Source of the DNA: DSSM01 sp964484125
Lineage (GTDB): Bacteria > Bacteroidota > Ignavibacteria > Tepidaquicellales > Tepidaquicellaceae
Length of the DNA stretch: 64,000 bases
NCBI GenBank assembly: GCA_964484125.1
Contig: CAZAEK010000008.1
Location: 1-64,000 of the forward strand
Direction: 5' to 3'
In this document: positions 52,016 to 60,809 of the stretch, piece after piece
Position numbering within the stretch: the stretch's first letter is position 1
Layout of the letters: each line of letters begins with the position of its first letter
The notes under the pieces: generated by a model
What the model was told of the DNA's origin: nothing
What the model saw: the letters and a program-made list of their open reading frames with translations, nothing else
Database searches by the model: none
Program-made: the position numbers and the translations under genes

Positions 52016-52056
52016 GAGACCGGTTCCGATATTTGTCGGGACCGGTCTCAGTTTTT
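52016..52056 (+). terminator. rho-independent terminator
   Basis: A 14-bp stem with one G-U pair (52016-52029 with 52036-52049, loop TATTTG) is followed by AGTTTTT. It ends the T9SS cytochrome gene. The AT-rich stretch 52057-52231 probably holds the promoter of the next gene, but no box stands out. Confidence 0.9.
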
Positions 52057-52231
52057 AGGAATATTACAAATTATTCTGTTATTTTAACAAAAAAACAAAT
52101 CAGAATTATTAATAAAGTATTTTTGTTTAGTATTTTGAATAAGATATATACAAATTTGTTTTCTAATTGTTTATTATATTTGCTAAAAAAATTATTTTAA
52201 GTATATTTATCGCAATAAAAATTTAATATAG

Positions 52232-52693
52232 ATGAAATATTTAACATTACTTACTATTATTCTGGTTTTTATAGCTGGTTGTTCAAAAATGGAAGAAAAA
52301 AAAGAAACAACAGGCAATAAAACAATGCCCCCGGTAACAAAAGACGGAATGAATAATCCACATTCAGACATGCCGGGAATGCAGAATAATTCAGATTCCA
52401 AAGGAAATGAACAAGCTTTAAAATTATCACAGGAAGCGTTTGAGTTTGAGAAAATTTATGAGAAAAATAAAGACGAGAAGACTAAAAAACAGCTTATTGA
52501 AAAGCATCTTGCAGCTGCAAAAGAACTCTCTCCCTCTACCAATCCTGAACATATGAATAAGGAGACAATCAGAACATCTTTAAAACATTTTAAAAGAGTT
52601 CTTGAACTTGAGCCGGATAATGCAGATGCAAAAGCAGGAAAGGAAGAAATAGTTCAGATGTATGAAATGATAGGAGTTCCTTTACCGGAATAA
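52232..52693 (+). CDS. small TPR-like lipoprotein ahead of the ccm genes
   Basis: 153-aa lipoprotein (lipobox IAGC, Cys17) with a Met/Asn/Pro-rich linker (MPPVTKDGMNNPHSDMPGMQ, about 31-52). A helical C-terminal part follows in which LKHFKRVLELEPDNADAKAGKEEIVQMYEMIG is one clear TPR-type unit. TPR proteins in cytochrome maturation clusters (CcmH/CcmI C-terminal parts) bind apocytochrome, and this gene sits 38 bp before ccmC. An apocytochrome chaperone role is therefore possible but unproven. Confidence 0.7.
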   Translation: MKYLTLLTIILVFIAGCSKMEEKKETTGNKTMPPVTKDGMNNPHSDMPGMQNNSDSKGNEQALKLSQEAFEFEKIYEKNKDEKTKKQLIEKHLAAAKELSPSTNPEHMNKETIRTSLKHFKRVLELEPDNADAKAGKEEIVQMYEMIGVPLPE

Positions 52694-52695
52694 TT

Positions 52696-52722
52696 AGTTT
52701 ATAAAGTTTATAAAGTTCATAA
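52696..52722. repeat. 9-nt tandem repeat, three units
   Basis: AGTTTATAA, AGTTTATAA and AGTTCATAA follow each other exactly, with a partial fourth unit, in the gap just before the ccmC start. It is the same unit as at 3-47. Its position over the ribosome-binding region means copy number could influence ccmC translation; this is speculation. Confidence 0.75.
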
Positions 52723-52731
52723 AGTATAGAA

Positions 52732-53391
52732 TTGAATATAATTTATAAATCTGCCGTTTTTATCATCATAACAGGAGTGTTACTGGCTGCATTCTTATCG
52801 CCAATTCCAAATATACCTGCTCTTGGCGAGAAAGCAAGGATAATTTTCCTTCATGTTCCGACTGCATGGCTTAGCGTAGTAGCTTTTTTAATTTCTATGA
52901 TATATTCAGTCATATATCTTAAAAAAAGAGATATATTCGCTGATATAAAAGCATTTGCCTCGGCTGAGATCGGATTTTTATTTTGTATTCTTGCAACAGT
53001 TACAGGTTCAGTTTGGGCAAAATTCAGTTGGGGTTCTTTCTGGAACTGGGATCCGAGGGAGACTTCAATTTTTATCCTTTTGCTTATTTATGGAGCTTAT
53101 TTCTCATTAAGGTCAGCTATAGATAATCCGGAACAAAAAGCTAAACTCGCATCTGTATATTCCATTATTGCTTTTATAACTGTACCTTTTTTCATATTTA
53201 TAATGCCGCGTCTTGTTGAGACGCTTCACCCTGACCCGATTATTAACGACAGGGGCAAAATAAATATGTCACCGAATATGCAGATAATATTTTTCAGTTC
53301 ATTAGCTGGATTTACTATGCTTTTTTTCTGGATGTTAAATGTTAAGGTACGATTGGAAAATCTAAGAATTAAAAAAATTAATATAAACTAA
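52732..53391 (+). CDS. ccmC: heme trafficking protein CcmC
   Basis: Inner-membrane heme handling protein that loads heme onto CcmE during cytochrome c maturation (system I). Six transmembrane helices surround the tryptophan-rich periplasmic motif WGSFWNWDPRETS (100-112), with flanking heme-ligand histidines in IIFLHVPTAW and ETLHPDP. 219 aa is normal. The only good start in frame is TTG at 52732; no ATG lies nearby. Followed by ccmD after 10 bp. Confidence 0.95.
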   Translation: MNIIYKSAVFIIITGVLLAAFLSPIPNIPALGEKARIIFLHVPTAWLSVVAFLISMIYSVIYLKKRDIFADIKAFASAEIGFLFCILATVTGSVWAKFSWGSFWNWDPRETSIFILLLIYGAYFSLRSAIDNPEQKAKLASVYSIIAFITVPFFIFIMPRLVETLHPDPIINDRGKINMSPNMQIIFFSSLAGFTMLFFWMLNVKVRLENLRIKKININ

Positions 53392-53401
53392 AGAATAATT
53401 T

Positions 53402-53515
53402 ATGAATGATATCTATGTTGTTTTAATTATCGCTTTAATAATCTGGTTTGGATTGTTTATTTATTTATTTATGATTGACAAAAGATTAAAAAAACTTGAA
53501 GATGAAAACAAATAA
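53402..53515 (+). CDS. ccmD: small CcmD-like membrane protein
   Basis: 37 aa: MNDIYVVLIIALIIWFGLF, then IYLFMIDKRLKKLEDENK. It has one transmembrane helix followed by a basic/acidic tail with RLKKLE, the pattern of CcmD and alternative CcmD proteins that help release holo-CcmE. Located between ccmC and ccmE with gaps of 10 and 6 bp, which strongly supports the identity. Confidence 0.85.
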   Translation: MNDIYVVLIIALIIWFGLFIYLFMIDKRLKKLEDENK

Positions 53516-53521
53516 AATTTT

Positions 53522-53908
53522 ATGAATAACAGAATTAAAATAATTATAGGGGTTGTTATTGTTCTTGTCTTTGTATCCATTGGCTTTTTTAAGTTTATGG
53601 ATACAAAAATTGAATACGTCAATTTTCAGGAGGCAACTGCTAAGTCAAAAGTCGTTGAAGTTAAAGGCGTATGGCTTAAAGACAAGGAAACAAAATTTGA
53701 TCCTGAAAAAGCAACTTTTGAATTCTTTATGAAAGATGATTATAATACTGAAATGAAGGTAATTTACCAGGGAGGAAAACCTAATAACTTTGAAGTTGCA
53801 GATGCAATAGTTGTTAAAGGTCAGGTAAAAAACGGCTCGTTTCATGCAAAAGAAATTCTGACAAAATGCCCGTCTAAATACGAAGGCGACGGACAGGATG
53901 TAAAATAA
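53522..53908 (+). CDS. ccmE: heme chaperone CcmE, cysteine type
   Basis: Periplasmic, membrane-anchored heme carrier (helix 7-24) with an OB-fold domain (about 30-115). The heme-binding site of most CcmE proteins is His in HxxxY. Here it is Cys116-Pro-Ser-Lys-Tyr120, the CxxxY variant known from some sulfate reducers and archaea (the so-called system I*). Heme would be held by a cysteine thioether instead of histidine. 128 aa. It lies between ccmD and ccmF. Confidence 0.94.
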   Translation: MNNRIKIIIGVVIVLVFVSIGFFKFMDTKIEYVNFQEATAKSKVVEVKGVWLKDKETKFDPEKATFEFFMKDDYNTEMKVIYQGGKPNNFEVADAIVVKGQVKNGSFHAKEILTKCPSKYEGDGQDVK

Positions 53909-53934
53909 TATTTCACCATAATTTTAATCTTAAT

Positions 53935-56220
53935 ATGATAGGAAAAATTCTCGTTTATATAACATTAGCCGCAAGTTTTATATCAATTATCGGCTATGCG
54001 TTAACTTATTTCAGAAAAAATAATCTTCTTAAGATATCAAGATTATTTTTTCACATTACAGTTATAAGTGTACTGTTCGCTTCGGCTTACTTATTAAGTC
54101 TGATTTTATCTCATCAGTTCCAGTATTCCTATGTCTGGGAATATAGCAGCCGTTCACTCGGAACACCACTTCTGATTTCCACTTTCTACGCAGGACAGGA
54201 AGGAAGTTTTTTACTCTGGGCACTTTTTGCATCAATTATCGGAATATTTCTGATAAATAATGTCTCGAAAAATTCTGATTTTGAAGCACCTGTAATGATG
54301 ATTTATACATTAGTAATAGCATTCCTTGCAGTGCTTTTAGTACTGAAATCACCCTTTACTACTATCTGGGAAGCATTCCCGGGACAGGTAAAAGAAAATT
54401 ATATGCCTGAGGATGGAAGAGGGCTAAACCCGATATTACAGAACTTCTGGATGGTAATACACCCGCCTATTTTATTTATCGGCTTTGCTTCACTTGCAGT
54501 ACCATTTTCTTTTGCACTTGCAACCCTGTTTAATAAAAAATACAGGGAATGGGTTTACTATGTAATGCCATGGATGCTATTTGCTTCAGCTACTTTAGGC
54601 CTTGGTATTATTCTCGGAGGATATTGGTCTTATGGTGTTCTCGGCTGGGGCGGATATTGGGCATGGGATCCGGTAGAAAATTCATCTCTGATTCCATGGC
54701 TCGTTTCAGTTGCGGCTTTGCATACTCTTATTGGTCAGAAAGCAACAGAAGGATATAAAAAAACAAATATTATTTTATCAATTATTGCTTATCTGCTTGT
54801 ACTTTATTCTACTTTTCTTACAAGAAGCGGAATACTTCAGGATGCTTCTGTTCATTCCTTTGTTAAGCCCGGAATGGAAGTATATATAGCACTTGTCCTT
54901 TTCATCTCTTCATTTGCATTAATATCTGCTATTGCGATTGCAGTAAGATTTAAGTCTCTGAGTGAAGTTGCAAAAAAAGATGCGAAAGTAAATATTCTTT
55001 CAAGAGAAGCGGTTTTGTATATCGGGGCACTGATTATTCTTGCATCAGGTGCTATTATCATTGCAGGAACAAGTTTACCTATTTTCTCCAAAAGCACAGT
55101 AGATATCAGTTTCTATAACCAGATGAATATGCCAATTGCAATTGTAATGCTCGTTTTTGCAGCAATAGCTTTTTTCCTTGATTGGAGATCAACTGACACT
55201 AAAAAGTTTCTAAATAAATTAATTACTCCGGCTGCACTTGCGCTTGTTACAACCATTATCCTTGCTATATTTGCAATTAATGAATTAGTATATATAATAT
55301 TTACATTTGTTATATTTTTTGCTTTCTTTTCCGGTTTAATAAAACTCGGAAATGTTTTCAAGGCAAAGAAATTAACTTTTGGTGCCGCAGTTGCACATAT
55401 CGGACTTGCACTTTTCTTCCTCGGAATTATTGCATCTTCAAAATACAGTGAAGAAGTAAAGTTATCACTTGAAATGGGTAAACCTGCAGAAGCTTTTGGA
55501 TATTTATTCACCTATACAGGAGCAGAGCCGTTTGACGACCCTCAAAATCCAAACGATGAAAAATATTATTTTAACATACTCGTTGAAAAAGATAATAAAG
55601 AAATGGTATTAAAGCCGGTGATGTATTTCAGTAGTTTCAATGAAGGCCTTATGAAAAATCCTGATATAGCAAGTTTTGTTACTAAAGATATTTATCTCTC
55701 TCCGATAGAATTAATTGCTCCCCAGAAATTCAACCCCAAAGATGAACAAGCAATTGGTCAAAATGAAGAAAAAGAAATCAATGGTGTAAAAATAAAATTT
55801 ATTGATTTTGACCTGAGCCAGGCACCAATGGGAAATCAGGCGGAAATGACAGATTATTCTATTTTTGCTAATGTCAGCACTACTTATAACGGAAAAACTA
55901 ATCCTTTAAAACTCGAATTGAAATATGTTGGAGGAGTGCCTGAACCTGTAGAAATTAATCTTCCGCAGGATGAAAAAATTACATTAATGTTTACAGGTAT
56001 GAATGTAAAAAATGAACAGAACCCGGTATCATCAGCAAAAATAGTTGTTGCAACCGAAGAAACTAAATCAAAATTTAAAAAGCAGGAAGAAATGATGATA
56101 GCAAGTGTTGCTATAAAACCATTTATCGGAGTTTTATGGCTTGGTGCTTTTATAATGATTTTTGGTTTCTTCTATTCAATTATAAAAAGAGTCAGGGATT
56201 TGAAAAAGGTAAATAATTAA
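53935..56220 (+). CDS. ccmF: heme lyase CcmF
   Basis: Large inner-membrane protein (761 aa) that transfers heme from CcmE to apocytochromes. Many transmembrane helices; the WWD-type motif reads WGGYWAWDPVENSSLIPWL (238 onward), with conserved HPP in VIHPPILFIGF and histidines in ALHTLIG and DASVHSF. A soluble periplasmic region (about 500-720) precedes the last helix and basic tail. It closes the ccmCDEF group. ccmA, ccmB, ccmG and ccmH are not in the window. Confidence 0.95.
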   Translation: MIGKILVYITLAASFISIIGYALTYFRKNNLLKISRLFFHITVISVLFASAYLLSLILSHQFQYSYVWEYSSRSLGTPLLISTFYAGQEGSFLLWALFASIIGIFLINNVSKNSDFEAPVMMIYTLVIAFLAVLLVLKSPFTTIWEAFPGQVKENYMPEDGRGLNPILQNFWMVIHPPILFIGFASLAVPFSFALATLFNKKYREWVYYVMPWMLFASATLGLGIILGGYWSYGVLGWGGYWAWDPVENSSLIPWLVSVAALHTLIGQKATEGYKKTNIILSIIAYLLVLYSTFLTRSGILQDASVHSFVKPGMEVYIALVLFISSFALISAIAIAVRFKSLSEVAKKDAKVNILSREAVLYIGALIILASGAIIIAGTSLPIFSKSTVDISFYNQMNMPIAIVMLVFAAIAFFLDWRSTDTKKFLNKLITPAALALVTTIILAIFAINELVYIIFTFVIFFAFFSGLIKLGNVFKAKKLTFGAAVAHIGLALFFLGIIASSKYSEEVKLSLEMGKPAEAFGYLFTYTGAEPFDDPQNPNDEKYYFNILVEKDNKEMVLKPVMYFSSFNEGLMKNPDIASFVTKDIYLSPIELIAPQKFNPKDEQAIGQNEEKEINGVKIKFIDFDLSQAPMGNQAEMTDYSIFANVSTTYNGKTNPLKLELKYVGGVPEPVEINLPQDEKITLMFTGMNVKNEQNPVSSAKIVVATEETKSKFKKQEEMMIASVAIKPFIGVLWLGAFIMIFGFFYSIIKRVRDLKKVNN

Positions 56221-56328
56221 TATTTATCTGTAATTTTGACTTTAACAATTTACCTAAGTTGTTTATTTTTCAATATGTTTTTATTTCAGGATTCTCACTT
56301 TTGAATATTAATTTTAACTTTTCATTTT

Positions 56329-57213
56329 ATGTTTAATTCCATTGTATTAGTTAAGCAGGTTCCCGATACCACAAATATTACCGGACAGGTAATGAAAGAG
56401 GATGGTACGGTAAACAGAGCTAAACTGCCTGCTATTTTTAATTTTGAGGATAAAGTTGCACTTGAACTTGCGTTGAGAATAAAAGATGAATATGGAGGGA
56501 AGGTAACAGCAATAACAATGGGACCTCCGAGAGCTTCAGATATTTTAAGAGAATGTCTTTATATGGGAGCCGATGAAGTATATGCAATAAGCGACAGAAA
56601 ATTTGCCGGAGCTGATACATTGGCAACGTCTTATGTACTGAGTGAAGCAATAAAAAAAATCGGTCAGTATGATTTTATATTTGCAGGCAGACAGGCAATA
56701 GACGGAGATACTGCTCAGGTTGGACCACAGACAGCAGAAAAACTTGGAATACCACAGGTAACTTATGTAGAAGAAATACTCGGGCTTTCGGAAGGTAAAG
56801 CTAAAATCAGAAAAAAAATAGACGGAGGTTTTGAAATAGTTGAAGTAAAACTACCTGTATTATTAACGGTTATCAAGGAAGCCGCTGAGCCAAGACCTTA
56901 CAGCGCCAAAAGGGTAATGCAATACAAGGGGGCTAAATCATTAATGGATTTGGAAAAACTTACTGAAGGAAATCCTTTGCTTTATATTGATTCACTTCAG
57001 CACGAATATGAAAAAAGAAATTTATTTATCCCGACACTCACAACAGATGATTTACCTGTTGACCTTTCGAGGATAGGTATAAAAGGTTCGCCTACAAAAG
57101 TTTACAAAATCGAATCTGTTGTTTTAGCAGGCGGAAATAAAGAAATAATAGAGCCGACCAAAAAGGGAATAGGTGAGCTGATAGATAAATTAATTGATGA
57201 CCATATATTTTAA
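56329..57213 (+). CDS. etfB: electron transfer flavoprotein beta subunit
   Basis: AMP/FAD-binding partner in ETF, which carries electrons from acyl-CoA dehydrogenases to the quinone pool. Family marks are the start IVLVKQVPDTT, the ALELALRIKDEYGG region, FAGRQAIDGDTAQVGPQTAE (nucleotide loop) and PVLLTVIKEAAEPRPYS. 294 aa. First of three genes with etfA and an acyl-CoA dehydrogenase. Confidence 0.95.
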   Translation: MFNSIVLVKQVPDTTNITGQVMKEDGTVNRAKLPAIFNFEDKVALELALRIKDEYGGKVTAITMGPPRASDILRECLYMGADEVYAISDRKFAGADTLATSYVLSEAIKKIGQYDFIFAGRQAIDGDTAQVGPQTAEKLGIPQVTYVEEILGLSEGKAKIRKKIDGGFEIVEVKLPVLLTVIKEAAEPRPYSAKRVMQYKGAKSLMDLEKLTEGNPLLYIDSLQHEYEKRNLFIPTLTTDDLPVDLSRIGIKGSPTKVYKIESVVLAGGNKEIIEPTKKGIGELIDKLIDDHIF

Positions 57214-57249
57214 TTTTTTATAATCAAGGTAACATAAAGAATTTATAAA

Positions 57250-58284
57250 ATGAGTAATAGCGGAACAAAAAATAAGCCATCTGAAGTTTGGGTATTCATT
57301 GAACAAAGAGAAGGTAAACCTGCAGATGTGAGTTTTGAGCTTTTAAGCAAGGGAAGGAAACTTGCAGATAATATGAACGGGCTTCTGAAAGCAATAGTGA
57401 TAGGGGATAACGTTTCCGGAATTGCAAAAGAATCATTCAGGTTCGGCGCAAACGAAGCTTATCTTATTCAGCATCCTGAACTTAAACATTACAGAACTTT
57501 GCCTTATGCAAGGATACTTAATGAACTTATAGAGAAAGAAAATCCGAGGATTGTACTTTTTGGAGCTACAATTATCGGGAGAGATCTTGCTCCAAGGGTT
57601 GCATCACATACAAAAAGCGGGCTGACAGCTGACTGCACAGATTTAAAAATTGCAGATATAACTTATCTTAACAAAGATTACAGGGAACTGCTTCTGCAGA
57701 TCAGACCTGCATTTGGCGGTAATATCGTTGCAACTATTATTACTCCGGACGTATATGTTCAGATGGCAACTGTAAGAGAAGGCGTAATGGAAATGCATCA
57801 ATATGAAAATCCTTTTGAAGTAAAGATTACTGAAATACCTTATGTACCGAATGAAATTGATAACCTAGTAACATTTATTGAACAGCATAGAGAAGAATCA
57901 AAAATTAATTTAAAAGCCGCACCAATAATAGTAGCAGGGGGTTACGGACTCGGAACGAAAGAGAATTTTAATTTAATATTTGAACTTGCTCATACACTCG
58001 GAGCTGAAGTCGCCGGAAGCCGTGCCGCAGTTGATGCGGGATTTATTCCACACGAAAGACAGGTAGGTCAAACAGGCGTTACCGTTCGTCCAAAGTTATA
58101 CATTGCAGTTGGTATTTCCGGTGCAATTCAACACAGAGCAGGTATGCAGGAAGCTAATAAAATAATAGCAATAAACAATGACCCTGATGCACCGATCTTT
58201 GAAATTGCACATTATGGAATAGTAGGAGATGCAACAGAAATAATACCGACATTTATCGAAACTTATAAAAGTAAATTGAAATAA
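57250..58284 (+). CDS. etfA: electron transfer flavoprotein alpha subunit
   Basis: FAD-binding ETF subunit. The N-terminal part carries KPSEVWVFIEQREGKP. The C-terminal FAD domain (about 215-344) contains GGYGLGTKENF, VAGSRAAVDAGFIPHERQVGQTG, VGISGAIQHRAGM and the pyrophosphate-contacting NNDPDAPIFEIAHYGIVGD. 344 aa, 36 bp after etfB and 6 bp before the acyl-CoA dehydrogenase gene; the three probably act as one unit. Confidence 0.96.
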   Translation: MSNSGTKNKPSEVWVFIEQREGKPADVSFELLSKGRKLADNMNGLLKAIVIGDNVSGIAKESFRFGANEAYLIQHPELKHYRTLPYARILNELIEKENPRIVLFGATIIGRDLAPRVASHTKSGLTADCTDLKIADITYLNKDYRELLLQIRPAFGGNIVATIITPDVYVQMATVREGVMEMHQYENPFEVKITEIPYVPNEIDNLVTFIEQHREESKINLKAAPIIVAGGYGLGTKENFNLIFELAHTLGAEVAGSRAAVDAGFIPHERQVGQTGVTVRPKLYIAVGISGAIQHRAGMQEANKIIAINNDPDAPIFEIAHYGIVGDATEIIPTFIETYKSKLK

Positions 58285-58290
58285 AATAAT

Positions 58291-60012
58291 ATGCCAAATT
58301 TTTTCACAGACAATAAAGACCTGATTTTTCAATTTGAAAGACTTGACCTTAAGGAAGTTGTGCAGATAGCGGAAAATAATTACGAGGAATCAAAGAAATA
58401 TCCTTATGCACCAACGAACTATGAAGATGCAATGGAAAATTACCGCAAAGTTCTTGAGGTAGTTGGAGATATAGCCGGAAATTATATTGATGCAAGAGCA
58501 GGAGAGGTTGATACAGAGGGTGCCCATTATAAAAACGGAGAAGTGAATTATGCTTCCGGCACTGTTGAGAATTTAAAGCAACTTTCAAAGGCAGACCTTA
58601 TGGGCATGGTACTTCCGAGAAGATTTGGAGGTCTGAATTTTCCGACATCAATATATATGATGGCAACAGAAATAATAGCCCGTGCAGATGCATCGCTTAT
58701 GAATATTTTTGGTTTGCAGGATATTGGTGAGATGATTAATAAATTTGGAGATGAAAGCCAGAGGGAAGAATTTCTGCCAAAGTTCTGTACAGGCGAATAT
58801 ACCGGAGCTATGGCATTGACAGAACCCGATGCCGGCTCTGATTTACAGGCAGTAAAATTAACAGCATATCAGGATGAGAAAGGTCAGTGGTTTTTAAAAG
58901 GTGTGAAAAGATTTATTACAAACGGAAATGCCGATGTTCACCTTGTACTTGCCCGTTCTGAACCCGGTACAAAAGACGGAAGAGGTTTAAGTATGTTTGT
59001 ATGTTACAGAGATAAATCTGTTGTAATCAGGCGAATTGAAAATAAACTTGGCATACACGGCTCACCCACATGTGAACTGCAGTTTAATGACACTCCTGCA
59101 TGGCTTGTTGGCAAAAGAAAATTCGGATTGATAAAATATGTTTTTGATTTAATGTTTCGTGCAAGACTCGGAGTTTCTGCACAGGCACTTGGTATATCGC
59201 AGGCAGCTTATGAAGAAGCCCTGAAATATGCAAAAGACAGGGTTCAGTTCGGAAAGTCAATATATAACATTCCTGCCGTAACAAACATACTGCTTGATAT
59301 GAGAACTACACTCGAAACAAACCGTACTTTAATGTATGCGGCAGGTACTGCTGTTGATATAAAAGAGAAACTTGAGGAATTAGTAGAAAAGAACAAGGCA
59401 GAAGGGAAAAATGATACTGAGTTAAATGAAAGACTTAAATCAGTAACAAAGTTTGCAAATTTTGTAACACCTCTTGCAAAATATATTTTAACCGAAAGTG
59501 CAAATAAGATAACATACGATGCACTTCAGATTCACGGAGGAACAGGATATATGAAGGAGTTCAGAGTTGAAAGACTCGCCCGTGATGCACGAATAACAAA
59601 TATTTATGAAGGGACTTCACAGCTTCAGATAGTAGCGGCAATAGGTGGAGTTCTTGGTGATATATTAAAAGATATGTTTGATAAAAAGGAGAAGAAAGAA
59701 TATCCCGGCGGACTTGCAAGACTCTCTGAAATACTAAAGGAAATCCGTGTAATATTTTATGACAGTTTGAAATATGTTGTGGATAAAAAAGATGTCAGTT
59801 TTCAGGATGTTGCAGCGAAAGATCTTGTTGAGCTTTATAGCTATATTTATACCGGCTGGCTGCTACTCGATGAAGCCGAAGTAAACGAAAGAAAGAAATT
59901 TATTGCAAACAGATATATAATTGAATCACTTGCAAATGCGAGAAAAAATGCAGAAAATATCAAAAACGAACTTTTCTCTGATATACTGCATGCAGATAAA
60001 ATATTAATATAA
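58291..60012 (+). CDS. acyl-CoA dehydrogenase
   Basis: FAD enzyme that oxidises acyl-CoA to enoyl-CoA and passes electrons to the ETF encoded just upstream. Motifs are GAMALTEPDAGSDLQA, GVKRFITNGNADVHLV, RVQFGKSI, LQIHGGTGYMKEFRVERLARDARITNIYEGTSQLQ, with Glu440 in YEGT at the usual catalytic-base position. At 573 aa it is longer than classic 380-aa members, with an N-terminal extension and a C-terminal helical domain (about 450-573) like very-long-chain types. Chain-length preference cannot be told. Confidence 0.93.
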   Translation: MPNFFTDNKDLIFQFERLDLKEVVQIAENNYEESKKYPYAPTNYEDAMENYRKVLEVVGDIAGNYIDARAGEVDTEGAHYKNGEVNYASGTVENLKQLSKADLMGMVLPRRFGGLNFPTSIYMMATEIIARADASLMNIFGLQDIGEMINKFGDESQREEFLPKFCTGEYTGAMALTEPDAGSDLQAVKLTAYQDEKGQWFLKGVKRFITNGNADVHLVLARSEPGTKDGRGLSMFVCYRDKSVVIRRIENKLGIHGSPTCELQFNDTPAWLVGKRKFGLIKYVFDLMFRARLGVSAQALGISQAAYEEALKYAKDRVQFGKSIYNIPAVTNILLDMRTTLETNRTLMYAAGTAVDIKEKLEELVEKNKAEGKNDTELNERLKSVTKFANFVTPLAKYILTESANKITYDALQIHGGTGYMKEFRVERLARDARITNIYEGTSQLQIVAAIGGVLGDILKDMFDKKEKKEYPGGLARLSEILKEIRVIFYDSLKYVVDKKDVSFQDVAAKDLVELYSYIYTGWLLLDEAEVNERKKFIANRYIIESLANARKNAENIKNELFSDILHADKILI

Positions 60013-60037
60013 TTATAAACTATATAATAAAATTAAA

Positions 60038-60235
60038 ATGTTTTATTACAGAATTTTTGACGATAAAGACGAACTAAACTTTTTTAAGAGTTCATTTGAG
60101 TATGAGAAGATTGTTGAATTAATGCAACAATACGAGAAAGAACATCAGGAGTATTTAAACTGTGAGTTCATAGATTTTCTTAAGAAAAGGGATTCTGAGG
60201 CGGAGATTATTGAAGTAACGAATATTTATTATTAA
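60038..60235 (+). CDS. small protein of unknown function
   Basis: 65 aa, MFYYRIFDDKDELNFFKSS... ending IIEVTNIYY; charged, helical in the middle (EKIVELMQQYEKEHQEYL), without signal or membrane segment. It begins 25 bp after the acyl-CoA dehydrogenase and ends just before a terminator, so it is likely the last gene of the etf operon. No family recognised. Confidence 0.55.
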   Translation: MFYYRIFDDKDELNFFKSSFEYEKIVELMQQYEKEHQEYLNCEFIDFLKKRDSEAEIIEVTNIYY

Positions 60236-60242
60236 AGTATAA

Positions 60243-60270
60243 AAAGGACTGCTTTTAAAGGCAGTCCTTT
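60243..60270. terminator. bidirectional terminator
   Basis: AAAGGACTGC (60243-60252) and GCAGTCCTTT (60261-60270) form a perfect 10-bp stem followed by TTAATAATTTT; the opposite strand gives a TTTTTATAC tail. It serves the etf operon and the convergent VOC gene. Confidence 0.85.
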
Positions 60271-60285
60271 TAATAATTTTAATAT

Positions 60286-60654
60286 TTATTGTTTAGACCA
60301 AAGACCAATTAAATTATTATCAAGGTCTCTGAACAGTCCAAAGTATCCGGCTGATTCGCTTATAAGGGTTTTATGTTCTTCTATTTTACCTCCTAATTCA
60401 ACTGCTTTTTTCAGGGTTTCTTCTATATCTTCAACCTCAATATATATTATAATTGACTGACCTGTACTTTCGAGTTCTCTTCTTGTAAAACCGCCTCCGA
60501 CTGAATTCTCCCCTGTATAGATATTCCAGTATATTGTTTTTGATGCCTGTGATAACTTAAACTCCCAGTTAAAAAGCTTAGAATAAAAATTTTTTGCTCT
60601 TTCAAAATCGCTTACTTTTATCTCAAACCATCCTATTGGGTTTTTAGACGACAT
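60286..60654 (-). CDS. VOC (glyoxalase-like) family protein
   Basis: 122-aa vicinal-oxygen-chelate fold protein made of two beta-alpha-beta-beta-beta units: IGWFEIKVSDFERAKNFYSKLFNWEF, then IIIYIEVEDIEETLKKAVELGGKI and GYFGLFRDLDNNLIGLW. The set of metal ligands is incomplete, so binding or resistance roles are as likely as catalysis. It has an excellent ribosome-binding site (AAAGGAGAT before the ATG). Confidence 0.88.
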   Translation of the reverse strand: MSSKNPIGWFEIKVSDFERAKNFYSKLFNWEFKLSQASKTIYWNIYTGENSVGGGFTRRELESTGQSIIIYIEVEDIEETLKKAVELGGKIEEHKTLISESAGYFGLFRDLDNNLIGLWSKQ

Positions 60655-60809
60655 TTTTATTATCTCCTTTTTTATTTATAATATAAAACCAAAATATTGA
60701 TTTTTTAATTCTATTTCTATGTATTTTTTTAATGGTAGTAAAATTAATCATTTATTTAATTATTTTTTTTTATACTTTCATAAGAATTTTTAACCTAAAT
60801 TTTAAAAAT

